Assembly (NCBI GenBank): GCA_002105175.1
Contig: MCGE01000030.1
Span: 372,001 to 436,000 of the forward strand
Direction: 5' to 3'
Origin: Absidia repens
Taxonomy: Eukaryota > Mucoromycota > Mucoromycetes > Mucorales > Cunninghamellaceae
DNA: 64,000 nt
Under the pieces are notes generated by a model. The model was given only the letters and a program-made list of their open reading frames with translations. It was not told the DNA's origin and did no database searches. Made by a program: the position numbers and the translations under genes. Shown piece after piece: positions 49,282-62,691 of this stretch (position 1 is its first letter; each line of letters starts with the position of its first letter).

Positions 49282-49565
49282 CGTTAGTGATATGTGGAAT
49301 ATATAAATGTCAAAAAAAAGGCACGCGAAAAATTTCAAAAATCCAAAAGGGCGGAAATTCAAAAAAAAATCCAGCCACCAGAACAATCGCACATGCATGG
49401 TGTTATACAGCATTTTTAAGTTTCAATGGAGACGAAGTGCATTTTTTGTGAACTATAGAAACTGAAAAACTAAGACAATGTAAATATTATTTTGCATCAT
49501 CCCAAATTTTAACAGGTATCTCAAAAAAATAAATAAAGCGTAGGCAGATTTATTTTAGACCCTCG

Positions 49566-49597
<32 letters not shown>

Positions 49598-50249
49598 ACA
49601 GGATATCAATTCCAAGTTAATAAAATGTAAAGCATGCACTTCCAGAATTAATTTAACCGCACTATCCCATACTAAAATTTCACTCGATTGAAAAGTTTAT
49701 GAGTACTAGACTTGACCAAAAAATAAAAATAAATGATTTTCTTCTTCAATATGACCCCAAATCCCGCAAACGTTTTCACGTCCAAGCACCCGCACTCTAT
49801 ATTCAGTATATTATTATGTTTTCCATCCGATCAGAAACATCATTTGGTCAGAGACATATTAATACAAAAGGCTAAGAGTACATTGTGGAAATCGAGCATT
49901 GGATAACTTTTGCTGGTCATTTGGATTGGCACCTGGAATCCCTACTGTCACAAAAATCATCAGTAGTTCCCATCAAAAGTCGATATCAATTGATGATATT
50001 CCTCCATTAATCTGCTCATTCCCCATCTAATAATCATAACCCATATCCAATCATCACCATCCGAAATGCAAAAGTAAAATTCAATATGATGACGATAAAT
50101 TTTAGTTTTATTTTAATTGAGTAAAAAATGGGAAATGTATGAATATGAGAGAATAATAGAAGATAGCAAAATCCAAGTTCAATACTATGAAAAAACGTAG
50201 CATAGACAACAATAAAAAAATAAGATAAAAAGGGAGTGGAAGGACTAAC
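49282..50249. other. Intergenic region upstream of FEN1 and downstream of ADE4
   Basis: Contains motif copy C (49539-49560), directly followed by an A tract of about 30 nt. The rest is AT-rich with no supported gene. Confidence 0.5.
49539..49560 (-). promoter_or_regulatory. Dispersed upstream motif, copy C
   Basis: In FEN1 sense it reads GTCTAAAATAAATCTGCCTA followed by CG, about 260 nt before the FEN1 ATG. Same orientation and nearly the same distance as copy A. Confidence 0.45.
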
Positions 50250-52089
50250 CTATCGACTAAAACTATTATAGAGACCGACACAATCACTATCAATACTGAT
50301 GCGACTATCATTTGAGCGACCGCCTTGTTCCAGAGAGGTCATGTAATCTTCATCCACATCACCAGTCACGTAGCACTTGTCAAATACCGAAGTATCAAAC
50401 TTTTCGATAGCAGGGTTGAATTTACGTACGGATTCCACCAAATCATGCAGGTCTTGGAAAATCACTTTATCAGCACCGATTTCTTCCGCCACTTGTTCAT
50501 CATTTCGTCCATGAGCTACCAGTTCCGCACGCGTTGGCATATCAATACCATACACATTGGGGTATCGAATGGCAGGAGCACAGGAGGCAAAATATACCTT
50601 TTTGGCACCAGCTTCACGAGCCATTTGAATGATTTCCTTGGAAGTGGTACCACGGACAATCGAGTCATCGACAAGTAGCACATTCTTGCCATTGAATTCA
50701 AGAGCCATAGCGTTGAGCTTGCGACGAACATTTTTACGTCTATATATATAAAAAAGAAAAAGACAAATGAGGTCATGGTTCACACGTACACTCCTTTCCT
50801 CTCATATCCTATATGATATATCCACATTGTTTTTACCTTGTTTGTTGACCGGGCATAATAAATGTTCTACCAACATAGCGATTCTTGTTGAAGCCTTCAC
50901 GATAAGGAATGTTCAAATTGCGCGATAATTGAATAGCAGCCACACGACTAGTATCAGGGACCTATACGATAAAATATATAAATAAATAAATAAATATTGG
51001 CAAGAAACAAGTCAAATAATCAGCTACTCATAATATTTCACTTACAGGAATCACCACATCGATATCCATTTTATCGCCCAAAGACTTTACGACTTGATCG
51101 GCCAAAGCTTCACCCATACTTAAACGAGCATTGTAGACGGAAATGCCATCCATGACACTATCTTGGCGGGCAAAGTAGACATATTCAAAGATACAAGGGG
51201 CAATGCGATCGCTGACAGCCAGGACACGACGCAACAAGGAGTGTTGAGTGATGATGATAGCTTCACCAGGCTTGACATCTTCCACATCAGTGAAACCAAG
51301 CGAGTCCAATACAACACTTTCGGAAGCCAACATGTAATCGTAACCAGCCACGGTCTTGCGACGACCAATCACCAAAGGACGAATACCATGGGGATCACGG
51401 AAACCAATAATGCCGTAACCAGCAATCATAGCCACGCATGCATAAGCACCACGAACTTGACGGTATAAATCCTTGATGGCAGTGAAGATATCTTCTTGAT
51501 TAACACGGAACTTGCCAGTCTTTTGAAGGTTATTAGCCAGTATATTCAGCAAAAGTTCGGAGTCCGAGTCAGTATTGATATGGCGGTGAGCAATCTTGTC
51601 CAAGAACACCCGTAATTCATCAGCATTGGTCAAGTTACCATTCTATAATAATATAAATAAATAAAAAGGAAGGGAGTAGGTAAATAAATAAAGCAGAAGA
51701 GAAAACGCCATATATGAAAACTTGATACACTTACGTGAGCAAAAACAATACCATAAGGTGAGTTGACGTAGAAGGGTTGAGCTTCAGTGATGGAAGACGA
51801 ACCCGCAGTAGGGTAACGGACTATTAAAAAAAAATGAAAGAAAATCGATCAATTGTACAACCAGTCTAAAATCATCACATTTGACAGTTCCTTACCATGA
51901 CCTACACCAAGACTGCCAATAAGACCAGAAAGCTGAGTTTCGCTGAAGACATCTCTGACCATACCGTTGCCTTTACATTGAAAGAGACGACCTTTGGGAC
52001 CAGAAGTTACAATACCGGCAGCATCCTAAGAAGAAGAAAACCCAAAACAACATAAGTATAAACGGTCAAGAATTTGCAATTGACAGTGG

Positions 52090-52153
<64 letters not shown>

Positions 52154-52296
52154 CGACTATGATATGAGGTCATTTTCAATAAAATATAGAACGAGCTTAC
52201 CTGGCCACGATGTTGCAATAAACCCAGACTTTCATGAAGATCGGGACAGGCAGCAGCACTTTGATCGGCCAAGATAAGAGCCGAGATTCCGCACAT
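50250..52296 (-). CDS. ADE4: Amidophosphoribosyltransferase (first step of purine synthesis)
   Basis: Exons on the minus strand: 52201-52296, 51896-52025, 51735-51820, 51046-51642, 50837-50961 and 50250-50739; 507 residues. It begins MCGISALIL, so Cys2 becomes the N-terminal nucleophile of the glutaminase domain. Further landmarks: LQHRGQDAAG, GVGHVRYPTAG, FAHNGNLTN, and the PRPP-binding [19 protein letters not shown]. The C-terminal residues are acidic, then Ser-rich. Reaction: PRPP plus glutamine to 5-phosphoribosylamine, cytosolic and feedback-controlled by purine nucleotides in known enzymes. Intron 1 carries a long GA/CT microsatellite. Length and all motifs are normal. Confidence 0.97.
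52093..52151. repeat. (GA)n dinucleotide microsatellite in ADE4 intron 1
   Basis: Close to 29 uninterrupted GA units, lying about 50 nt from the 5' splice site and about 65 nt from the 3' splice site of the intron. Likely polymorphic. Confidence 0.85.
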
Positions 52297-53075
52297 GATT
52301 AATGAAGGTTTACAGTAAAAAAAAAAAGAAAAAAAAAGAACCAAAAAAAAAAAAAAGAGGGTCGGAAACTGAAATTCAATTTTTGAGTCATGTTTTGAAA
52401 CGGCGGTTACCAAGAAAGCGATCTTTTTAATTCGATTATGCATCAAGTTGGACGGGTCGATCATTAATGTTTGCTACAACCTAGTGAAGCATGTAATAGT
52501 TGATTAATTATCAGACTTACCGTACACTCACTGTAGAAAAACTCGAAAATTCAAATAATCGACAGCATTGGCACCTTGCTTGTTATATTGCATGTTTATA
52601 GCATGATAGCGTATGTTTAAAATAGAATCATGAAGATATCTATAATGAAACAAGGTACTGTAATACATGTAGTTTGTATATAATATGTGTTCTTATATAC
52701 ATATAGATGATAAGACAAAAAGTACAATACAACATTTACCAGTGTGCACATGCACACAATAACGTTGGTAACTCTAACCGTGGCATGTTTCACACCCCAA
52801 TTCTACAATCTAACAAAAAATAAAGTAGAAAAAAATAGTATGATAATAATAATTATTTTTCAATATATACAATGAATATGATCTGATGGTATATTCTTTT
52901 ATTGTTACATATACTCATACTTCATGTTGGGAACGCAGGGTTTTTTTTTTAGTTTGACGGGGTTTAAAAACCAAAGCCAGGGCCTTTTAAATATGTCAAT
53001 CGGGGGTAGGGTGATTTCCAATTTTTGACTTTTTTACTTTTTCTTTCTATCGCCCCCCATATCAACTATCAATCC
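52297..53075. promoter_or_regulatory. Divergent intergenic region of ADE4 and the OPA3-like gene
   Basis: 779 nt between divergent start codons. AT-rich, with a pyrimidine-rich stretch before 53076. No specific site can be named. Confidence 0.4.
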
Positions 53076-54026
53076 ATGAGCGCACTGAAACTTGGATCTC
53101 TTTTGGTCAAGTAAGTTTTCCCTCCCCCTTTCTTTTGAGAATGCTTACATTGTATTTGAAATCTCACAATCACACTGATCGTTACAGAACCTTGGCCAAG
53201 CCCGTTGCGAACTCCATCAAAGTACAAGCGAAACAGCACCCCAACTTTAAAGAATTTTGTATCGGTGTTGCACAGGTAAATTTATCCCTATATTATATAT
53301 CCAAATGCTTTAAAAACTTACACGATCGTTTTTCAGAAATCACATAAGCTTGAAATGAACTTGAAAATGAACTTCTTGGGTTATAGAAAGGAAGTGATCC
53401 GACCTTTGAACGACGCCAGGTAAGATCTTTATTCTATCTACTATGATATATCTATTTCTCGCACTCATTTTTCTCTTTGACTAGGGCTATTGAAAGTGGC
53501 GCTAATTTTATCAGTGAAGCATTCGTCTTCAGTGTAGCTGCTTCTATCATTATAGCAGAAAACTGGAGGTAAGTAAAATGAACAAAAAAATATATATATA
53601 TATAGCAGCACAAAATAGTCAATATGTGGACAAAAAGCATATATTGACTTGATCTATATCTCCTTAGGTCTCGTAACAAAGATAAAAATCGAAGAAACTA
53701 TGTGGATGATGCCCTCGAAAGTTTGGAATCACGAAATCACGAAATGGTCGAATTGTTGGATAACAACGCCAGTACACAAAAATTGATGGAAACAAGGCTA
53801 CAACAATTGGAAGATGACAACGTGAAACTAAGAAATGTGCTGGATGGTTAGTTGAAAAGAAAAAGAAAAGAAGTCCAAGTGGCCAGTTTTGCTAATTAAA
53901 CATGAATGTTTTGTATATTGGTGTATTTTCATAGAAATATTGTCAGTAAGTATGGGCTTGAAGCGTCACACTCAATATGAACAGCCGGCCGTCATGGGCA
54001 TCCCTGGAATTACTTACAAGGATTAA
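53076..54026 (+). CDS. OPA3: OPA3-like mitochondrial protein
   Basis: Exons 53076-53110, 53188-53275, 53337-53419, 53485-53568, 53668-53846 and 53935-54026; 186 residues in phase. The N-terminus MSALKLGSLLVKTLAKPVAN followed by AKQHPNFKEFCIGVAQ is the OPA3 signature. Next come IRPLNDARAIESGANFISEAFVFSVAASIIIAE, a membrane-associated helix, and a C-terminal coiled coil (ESLESRNHEMVELLDNNAS...LQQLEDDNVKLRNVLDEI). OPA3 proteins sit at mitochondrial membranes and affect mitochondrial shape and lipid metabolism; the molecular activity is not settled. AATAAA at 54195. Confidence 0.93.
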
Positions 54027-54470
54027 CGTAGCCAGTTAGCACTAGTTAGATTAGAATAGACTAGAATATATCAGAATAATGGTATAATCTCCTTTATACC
54101 AAATCTCCTCCACACCCACTAGTTGTATCTTTACTGTATTTTTATTCAACACATCTTCCTTTCAATTATTTATATCCACGTTATTATAATCATCAATAAA
54201 AAAAATAGTTATCATAGATTTAAACCCTGCAACAATACCGTGTGTAATATGGTCAGTGCTGGTTGAACTGTTTACACATAATGGCATGAAATAGGAGCGC
54301 GTATCACAAAAATTTCATTCGCACTGTTGCCACCTGGTCGGTTTTTTCACACCCCGATCTGGATTTTTCAAAAATTTCTTTTTGGTGATTTTATTTTGCT
54401 CCATCGACACTTCCGTGTGCAATTCGACGAATGCGTATACGTTATTTGACGCTTCACCCAGGAAAACAAC
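54027..54470. other. Intergenic region
   Basis: OPA3-like 3' flank (AATAAA at 54195-54200) and the GUCD1-like promoter. Nothing else supported. Confidence 0.5.
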
Positions 54471-55538
54471 ATGGACTACTATGAAGAAGATTTCGATCAA
54501 CATGCGGTGCCTCACATTATGCAAGCAAGTCATCATCGTCGTTGTGGAAGTGTATTTTAATTCTTGTTTGATTGACCTTTTCATTTTCTTTTGCAGAATA
54601 CCAACTGGGATTGCGGCCTGGCCTGTGTCGCCATGCTGCTTAAGGGGATGAATATGACTGTGTCGCTGGAAGAGCTTACCAAGCAATGTCAAGTGGAAAG
54701 TATTTGGACAATTGATCTGGCCTTCTTATTACACAGATATATACACGAATTTACATATTATACCAGCTACATCGGAAGTCGTAAAGAATACCAGGACGCC
54801 AGCTTTTACCAAGAACAATTTGATCAAGATGAACCTCGGGTAAATCACTTATTCTCTATTGCCAAAACTTCATCCATACATGTGGTAAGAATGTACGAAA
54901 TTGTTGATAGATGATGATCTGTGTAATATGCTTCAAGCTGTGTGCTTAATAGTACTTCATATTTCAATTTCAGGATCCTACCGCTGGATGATTTCAAACG
55001 ATTCTTATTCAGTCAGAAATTTGCGATGATTGTGTTGGTAAATGCTTGGGGTTTGAAATGTGATATTTGCAAGGTAAGCCTTTTTTGGACAATACTATTC
55101 TTTACAATGCACCAAAGTAGGTCCTTACTGTTAAAAATATTCTTTTGAGGGGATTCACTAGAAATGTCACGGTGATGCTATAGCTGCATGTGGGCAAATG
55201 GCAAATGACAATACTTATTTAGGTAAACAAAAAGGGATACTGTATTTTTCTTTTTTTGAAACTTGACTATATTCCTCATATTTGGATTGGGGCGGATGGT
55301 GTAGGTCACTTTGTTGTGCTGATCGGTTATGATCCGACTGATGATGTGTTTATTTATCGAGACCCAGCTACCAGAGACCGATTCTGTGTAATATCTGCCC
55401 AAGATTTGGATCACGCCAGACAAGCCGAAGGTACTGATCATGATTGGTAAGTGGAGAAAGAAAAAAGTATTGCTATAAGAGAATGGAAGCACTGACAGCA
55501 TTTTTTTGGGAAATAGCATTGTGATCCAATTGCGCTGA
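54471..55538 (+). CDS. GUCD1/plant GC1-like protein (papain-like C39 fold)
   Basis: Exons 54471-54524, 54597-54892, 54974-55073, 55162-55222, 55305-55446 and 55517-55538; 224 residues. Family motifs: VPHIMQNTNWDCGLACVAM, SIWTIDLAFLL, DQDEPRVNHLFSIAK, AMIVLVN, the Cys-rich CDICKKCHGDA, LGHFVVLIGYD and YRDPATRDRFC. Animal GUCD1 has the same order. The conserved Cys, His and Asp are placed as in C39/papain-like peptidases, although the family was named for a disputed guanylyl cyclase activity. Intron 1 uses a GC donor (CAA followed by GCAAGT). The exon 2 donor (AT followed by GTACGA) is weak and was chosen because it alone keeps the frame. The exon 5 acceptor is placed at GTGTAG before GTCAC. 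Confidence 0.88.
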
Positions 55539-56055
55539 TTGACATCTGGGAAAATAAACTCAAAAAACCTGTTGTCTGTGTGTGTGTGGTGAAAGATCGG
55601 AACGGGGGTAGTTGCAGATGGCTTTTTTAGTGATAATTTTATTGTATATAGTTGAACTTTAATAAACGAATTTTTTTTTTAATCCTACAAATTACTTTTA
55701 GTCTTTATTGTTGATGTTGTTTTTGTGAAATATGTGGACGTATGATGCATTACTGTGGGTGACTTGAATTTCTTCAGATGATGAACCTCCTTTTTTTATC
55801 GTACGTCTCCGTACATTTTTTTTTTTAGTGTCTCCTGGAATAATGATGGGTAACTCTGTCATTTCTGTCCCCTTGATTTCCGTCCGTTTGATAGGTCGGT
55901 GCTTGCCAAAAACGAAAGAAATTTTCAATCGCCGCGTGTAGTACCACCATCGATATATATATAACGCGACCAAATAAATAAAAATTCCTTTCCTCTTTTT
56001 TTTTTTCCTTTAATCTCATCATCTTTTTTTATCCTTCTCCTCTACTTACCTTATA
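55539..56055. other. Intergenic region
   Basis: GUCD1-like 3' flank with AATAAA at 55661-55666, then the HMG-CoA synthase promoter and leader. No gene seen. Confidence 0.5.
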
Positions 56056-57668
56056 ATGACTGCTAATAACTTTGAACAATATCCACAAAACGTCGGTATC
56101 TTGGCCATGGAAATGTACTTCCCTTCAAGAGTAAGTATCTAGGAATCGTATAAATGACGATTATCAGGAACTTATTGAAAAATGTATTTATTTCAATATA
56201 GTGTGTCGCTCAAACTGAAATGGAAGCCTTTGATGGTGTCAGTGCTGGAAAATACACTATTGGTTTGGGACAAGATAACATGGCTTTTATTGATGATCGT
56301 GAAGATATTCAATCTATTTGTTTGACCGGTAAGACTTACTTTGAAACCAGGGGAGGTAAAGGATCTATGCAATAGTGTTACTAAATACCGTCTATTATAT
56401 ATATATATATATATTATAGCTGTCCAAAACTTGATGGAAAAGTACAAGATCTCTTACAATGATATTGGCCGTCTTGAAGTGGGTACTGAAACTATCATTG
56501 ACAAGTCTAAGGCAGTTAAGACTACTTTGATGACTTTGTTTGGTGAACATGGTAACACTGAAATTGAAGGTATCGATACGACCAATGCTTGTTATGGTGG
56601 CTTCAGTGCTTTTTCAAATGCCTGCAACTGGATTGAATCTTCTGCTTGGGATGGTCGCTATGCCATTGTTATCGCTGGTGATTTAGCCCTTTATGCCTCC
56701 GGTGCTGCTCGTCCCACTTCTGGTGCTGGTGTGGTTGCCATGCTTCTTGGCAAGGATGCTCCTATTGTGGTTGAACGTGGTCTTCGTAGCACTCACATGG
56801 AACATGCTTATGACTTTTACAAGCCTGATATGCATTCCGAATATCCTGTAGTCGATGGTAAATTCTCCAATACTTGTTACTTGCGTGCCTTTGATGCTTG
56901 TTACACCCGCTACATGAAACGTCTCGGTCAACAATTGAACAAAGACAAGCCCAATATGGATGATATTGACTATGTTGTTTGCCATTCCCCTTATGCCAAG
57001 CTGGTCAACAAATCTTTTGCCCGTGCTGTAAGAACAATGAAAATGAAATGGGGAAAAGGATTTCACTATGATGACGAGGGTAGATTATTGACTACTGTAT
57101 GCCTTTTTTTAATTATTAGTCTTACAACGATTATCGTTTGGATAGTGAAAATGAAAAGTATGCAGCTCTTCAATCATTTGCTGATTTGACATATGTTGAA
57201 TCTTTGGAAAGCAAGGATCTGGAAAAGGCGTGTGTTGGTCTTACCAAGGCTGCTTATAATGAAAAGGTTGGTCCTGCTGCCTACGTTCCTAAGCAAATTG
57301 GTAATATGTACACCGCTGCTGTCTGGGCGGGTCTTGCCTCCTTGTTATCGGAAGTGGATTCAGATGTGTTGCAAAACAAACGTGTCTTGCTTTATTCTTA
57401 TGGTTCTGGTCTTGCTGCTTCCATGGTGTCATTCCGTATCAATGCTCCTACTGATAAGATCAAGAACACTTTGAACTTGCGTGAACGCCTCGCTGCTCGT
57501 ACATTCTCCAAACCTCAAGAATTTGCTGATGCTATGAAGATTCGTGAAAACACCCACAATGCTTGTGACTATACCCCATCTGGTAACTTGGATCATATCT
57601 CATCTGGTGCCTACTACGTGGAAAAGATTGATGACAAATGGAGACGATTCTACAAGCGCAAGGATTGA
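56056..57668 (+). CDS. ERG13: Hydroxymethylglutaryl-CoA synthase
   Basis: Exons 56056-56130, 56202-56328, 56420-57027 and 57120-57668; 452 residues. N-terminus [31 protein letters not shown], then the catalytic Glu in [14 protein letters not shown], the acylated Cys in [36 protein letters not shown], and the catalytic His in [17 protein letters not shown]-terminal part: [18 protein letters not shown] and [21 protein letters not shown]. It condenses acetyl-CoA with acetoacetyl-CoA to HMG-CoA in the mevalonate pathway leading to ergosterol and other isoprenoids. All three active-site residues are present. Codon choice is more biased than in neighbours (many GGT, GCT, GCC), suggesting high expression. 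AATAAA at 57908. Confidence 0.97.
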
Positions 57669-58539
57669 ATGATGATGGTGATGGTGAAGTGTGATATCTA
57701 ATTGGTTTCATTTATTTTATCTGTCTATCGCTCTCTTTCCCCTTCCCCTTTACTTTCTGACTCCTTTTATTTTTGTGTTCTCTGAACTCTTTACATACTT
57801 CTTTTTTGTTTTGTTTTTTTTACATATTTATTTTACCTTTGATCTCTTTATTGCTATTATTATTATTTGCATCATCGTTTTTATCCAACATAATATTATC
57901 TTAACTTAATAAAGTCCCACTATTTATGCTTTTTTTTTTTTATAAATGGTCTACATTTGTTATAGAATTCTTTGATTTGACACCTTTTGGCAGGTACCAA
58001 TATGGTTGCAGTGGTGATACGAGCGGGAATTGAATTTTCTTCATTGACCTGGCGCCTTCCCTCTCCCTTCAGTATCTTCCTTTCTTTTCTTTTTTACTCG
58101 GTCACCCTCACCTATCCACTCATCCATACCCATCTTTCACTCCATTCTCATTCTTTTTAATCGCCCTTACACTTCCTCTCATCATCTCCCTTTTCCCTTC
58201 TTTTATTATTTTATTTTATTCTACTTTTGATCTGCTTCCTTCCTTTTTTTTTTCTTTAAAAAAATTCCATGTATTGAACAACTTTTGTTTGATCTTTCCT
58301 TTTTTTTATAGATAATATATTTATTTATATATATATATATTATACTTCGACACTTCTGACCATCTTGTTATTTTATTATTCCTTTCCATCTCTATCACAC
58401 GTTTTTCCCATTCGTCTTATATCTTTTATTCTTTCTCTCGTTTATTACAGAGTTTCCATATTTCTTTTGAAACTTCTCCTTATTTACTTCGTTACTAGTC
58501 ATATACACATACTTATCCCCTCTATACAGAGACACAACA
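57669..58539. other. Intergenic region with long pyrimidine-rich leader
   Basis: ERG13 3' flank, then about 450 nt of strongly CT-rich sequence (58030-58540) before the LIM-RhoGAP start codon, suggesting a long 5' leader and promoter. No gene. Confidence 0.5.
57908..57913 (+). terminator. Polyadenylation signal AATAAA, ERG13
   Basis: AATAAA 240 nt after the stop codon, followed by a T tract. Confidence 0.55.
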
Positions 58540-61500
58540 ATGCAAACCGGCGATAATACTTGTCTCATCTCAACAACACAGCAATCAACTCCACCAGCGC
58601 TTTCTTCACAACCCGTCGACAATGCAACCATTACTTCAATTTATTGTGATACATGCAGGCAACCTCTGGTGGGTGAACTAGTACGTGCTCTCGAAGGTAC
58701 CTTTCACTTGGATTGCTTTAATTGCTTCGTAAGTCACTAAGTAGCTGCTCTCCTTTTCTTTTATTTTTATCTTTAACTTTTAATTCCGTACTATATAGGA
58801 TTGTCATGAACCAGTAGCTTCCATGTTCTTTCCTATTGAAACTTCGGATGGGTCTCAGAAACCGCTATGTGAACGTGATTACTTTCGACGTTTGAATCTA
58901 GTCTGTGATCACTGTGATGAAGCTCTGAAAGGGTCTTATATTACTGCTGTTGGCAAGAAATTTCACCTCGAACATTTCTGCTGCAATAGTTGTGGTGATG
59001 TCTTTGGTCCTGAAGATTCTTATTATGAACACAACAACAATGTCTATTGCCATTTCCACTACTCAGTCAAATTTGCCACCAAATGTACTGGATGCCAAAC
59101 TGCTATTTTGAAGCAATTTGTCGAACTGAATCGAAACAACGTTGATGAACATTGGCACCCTGAATGTTACATGATTAACAAGGTACTATGCAGTATAACA
59201 ATGAGTAGCGCAAAATGATGTGGTTGGTTGATTATATGATCCTGATATTTTCGTATTATTTGTCCATATAGTTTTGGAACGTCAAATTGACTAATCCTTC
59301 GAATGAAAATCACATCAATGGTAAGGATAAAATATTTGTATCATCGAAAAAAAAGTCGTAGTAAATATAGAAGAGGTCCACATGGCTTATCGAATCAAAC
59401 TTTGTGTGTATTTTTAGATCTCAATCATTTGACTGCAATAGAACTCAGGGACGCTCAAACTGTGATGGAAGAAAAAGTATATCGAATCTGGACTGTTTTA
59501 TCCGCTTTTGAAGGTAAGAAAAAGAACACTTGATGTCTTACACAAATTAAAATAGATATTTAACTTCAATATATAATTGTACTATAGACTCATCGGCAGC
59601 CTGCATCTCTGATATGCTTGTCCATGTATCGGAAGGAAGTTATGGTGAAGGTGTTCGAATGGCGGATTATTTTATTACTCATGTGGATGTCCTTTTTTGT
59701 GCAATTGATGAATTGGCCGCTCATTATTCGGAAACTCTGAATGAAGAACTTCATTATGATCGGGAAGCTCATATGCTCTGTAAAAAGGTCACCAGCTTTT
59801 TTGCTCTACTATCTCATACTCAAGTTGGTGGGCTTCGAAGGATCGGTATCACTCAAGATCTGCTGTCATTGGTCACTGGATTGGCCCAATATCTCAAAGT
59901 TCTTATACGCCTTGGTCTCACCGGTGCACTAAAATTGGTAATTATAGTATCCCTCTTTCATATTATATATATATATTAGTGACATCTTTTTAAACTTTTT
60001 TTTTTTTTTTTTTTGACAATTCAAGGAAAATGCAAAAGACACAAAATCCGCGGCTATCAGTCGATTCCTCAGTCAATTGGTGAAACTAGCAAACGGTCGA
60101 CAACACAATGATTTATCTGAATACTCTGTCACTTCTGATCTTTGCCAATCTTGTCACTCAGTTTGTGATAACCAATGTTATCGATTCCAATTAAATCGAT
60201 GGCATGATCATTGTTTTGCCTGTTCTCAATGCTGTGGACGTTTGGGCGATGAATATCAGGCCTCCTTTATTGACCTTGATAGTATGACTCTGCATTGCAA
60301 ACATTGTGGCAACAAAGACACCATGGCTCAAGGTTTTGTAAAGGTCACCAAACTTCAACAATTCTCTTTTCTTTTGCGTGTGGCACTGAAGCGACTATAC
60401 CAGCTGTTGGATGTACCAGGTATTTAATACGACAAAAGCATATGAAAACGGAATATGATAATAGTATGCTTAACGCTTTCTTTATAGATCTTTCCAAGGC
60501 TCAATATGATAATCAATTCGGCAAGCAACTTGTATCTGGTCTCAAAGAAGATGGACATCCAACTATTAGTACTAAGAATTTACCAACGATTCCTGAACCT
60601 CCCGAAGAAAAGAACGCAATTCACCTTGGAGACATCAAAAGGACGAAATCGACTCACATGAACCGACATATTAGCAGCTCACGTCGTATTGCCAAACGAT
60701 CCACACTCATGGAAACACCTAGCCCAACGTCCGCATACATCACCAGTCAACCAGAAACTAATAGCGAACACTCTACAAGTTTAGCGATCGATATTCAACT
60801 CAGCAAAAATAACGATACGACACCAGTGACGACTAGTCCAACTTCAATGCATCCTCAACATGACCCTTCACCTACACCTATTCCAACTGCTCAAATATCA
60901 CCACCACTTCCTACTGATACCAATACGAAAAATGCGCTTGCACCACCGATAGCAGTTCCACACAGGCCTTCCCAAGATTATGTCAAAACCATACCAAAAG
61001 CGAAGTTTTATTATTTTGCGGAACTAGGATCACTGGACCATTACATGTTGAAACATATTGCTGTACTTTATTTGAATGAACTGTTGAAGGACTATTTCTC
61101 TTTGGAAGAGCTGGCTGATTTAATTGACGATAAGAAGAACTCGACTCTTTGGGGAAAGTTTGTAACAAGTCTCAAAACAGGTGGGAACAAGAAAACACAT
61201 GCAAAAGGTAAGCAATACATAACCATTATAAGATGATATATTATTTCTAAGCCCTTTTTATTTTTTTATTTCTACAAAACTAGAAGGAACATTTGGTGTG
61301 CCATTGGAAATATTGGTGGAAAAAAATGGTGTTGATTCCAATCTCGGTGCCAGTCCAACTCGAATTCGTATTCCTTCCATTATCGAGGAAATCATTTTTG
61401 CAATGAAGCAAAAAGGTAAGATGAAAAAAAAGTTTCAGGCACGTATATGACTTGCAAGACAATTTGATAACGTTTTTATTGTTATCTTATGTAGATGTTA

Positions 61501-62691
61501 CTGTTGAAGGCATCTTCCGCAAAAATGGCAATATCAAACACCTCAAAGATTTGTGTGAAGAAATCGACAAGAATCCAAACGACGTCAACCTTATGAATGA
61601 GAATGCCATACAATTGGCAGCTTTGATCAAAAAATTCCTAAGGGAAATGCCTGAACCATTATTGACTTTCAAGCTACATCGACTCTTTACTGCCATTCAA
61701 AGTAAGTTGCGAAAAATCATAATTACGTACTCAAAAATCGCCTATAATTCACAGATCTCCTTACTGTTACTATTATTATTATTATTCTGTTAGAATTGGA
61801 AAAAGATACGGATCGAAAACGAGCAATGCACCTTGCCTGTTGCCTCTTACCAAAGACAAACCGGGATACTATGGAAGTGCTTTTCTTATTTATACACTGG
61901 GTTTCAACTTTTGCTCATACAGAAAACGAAGCGGGCAATAAAATGGATCTCCTCAATTTGGCAACCATGATCGCACCAAATCTCCTTTTTTCAAAAAGCA
62001 AGGAACCTATGAAGGATGATTCATTTGGTACTATCGATGCGGTGTTTTTGCTTTTGAAATTCCAAGAAGAATTTGCTACTGTAAGTTCTTTTTTAAAAAA
62101 AAAAAAATACTCGGCGTAGGATGATTCTAAACATGTCTATGATCTTTTTTATTTTCTATTTAACAGGTACCAGAGGACTTTGCACCAATGCTTGAAAACT
62201 TGACCTATGGTGAAGGGGATATGGAGCTCAATGTACGGCATATTTTGAAGAAATGTGAAGTGGTGATGAAAATGGCACGGAACCAAACAGGGCGATTGGA
62301 TCAGCATCAGGGACGACTGCCGTCTCCTCCAGCGTTACCTCGGCAGCATTCATCACCAGCAGCAGTACCCACAACGTCGACTACCGGAAATTCAAACGCA
62401 GAACCGTTGTCACAGCCTCCATCAAATATGCCAGCGACTCATTTTACTGATCCATACCCAATTTCGACCGACAACCATTCCATTGTCTCACCTAACTCTC
62501 CTCCATCTGCCGAAGGAGGATTGGATTTTTCACCACAGATGGACGCTACTCAATGCGATAAACAAGACCCAATCTCCTCCTCTCCTCCTTCACTACCTGC
62601 TCCTCCTGCGCCCCATGTATTACTGCGCTCTCAGTCCTCTTCTCAATTTGATACCAACGACAGTATTCGGAAACCCTCTTTACTTGTGTAG
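58540..62691 (+). CDS. LRG1: LIM-domain Rho GTPase-activating protein (Lrg1 type)
   Basis: Eleven exons: 58540-58728, 58799-59182, 59272-59320, 59418-59513, 59588-59937, 60026-60419, 60488-61207, 61284-61415, 61495-61701, 61794-62080 and 62167-62691; 1110 residues, every phase consistent. Three N-terminal LIM modules (YCDTCRQPL..., CDHCDEALKG..., CTGCQTAI...) lie within about residues 35-190. A fourth LIM-like module (LCQSCHSVC...HDHCFACSQC...CKHCG) is near 390-460. RhoGAP lies at about 730-970, with the arginine finger in EGIFRKNGNI (about residue 779), FLREMPEPLLT and MDLLNLATMIAPNL. The Ser/Pro-rich C-terminal tail has many SP sites. Known Lrg1 acts on Rho1 to restrain cell-wall glucan synthesis and signalling. 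AATAAA at 62870. Confidence 0.95.

Noticed and set aside
55223..55304. Continuation of the GUCD1-like exon through DYIPHIWIGADGVGHF
   Set aside because: It would need a non-AG acceptor. The GTGTAG acceptor gives NTYLGHFVVLIGYD, which matches the family better.
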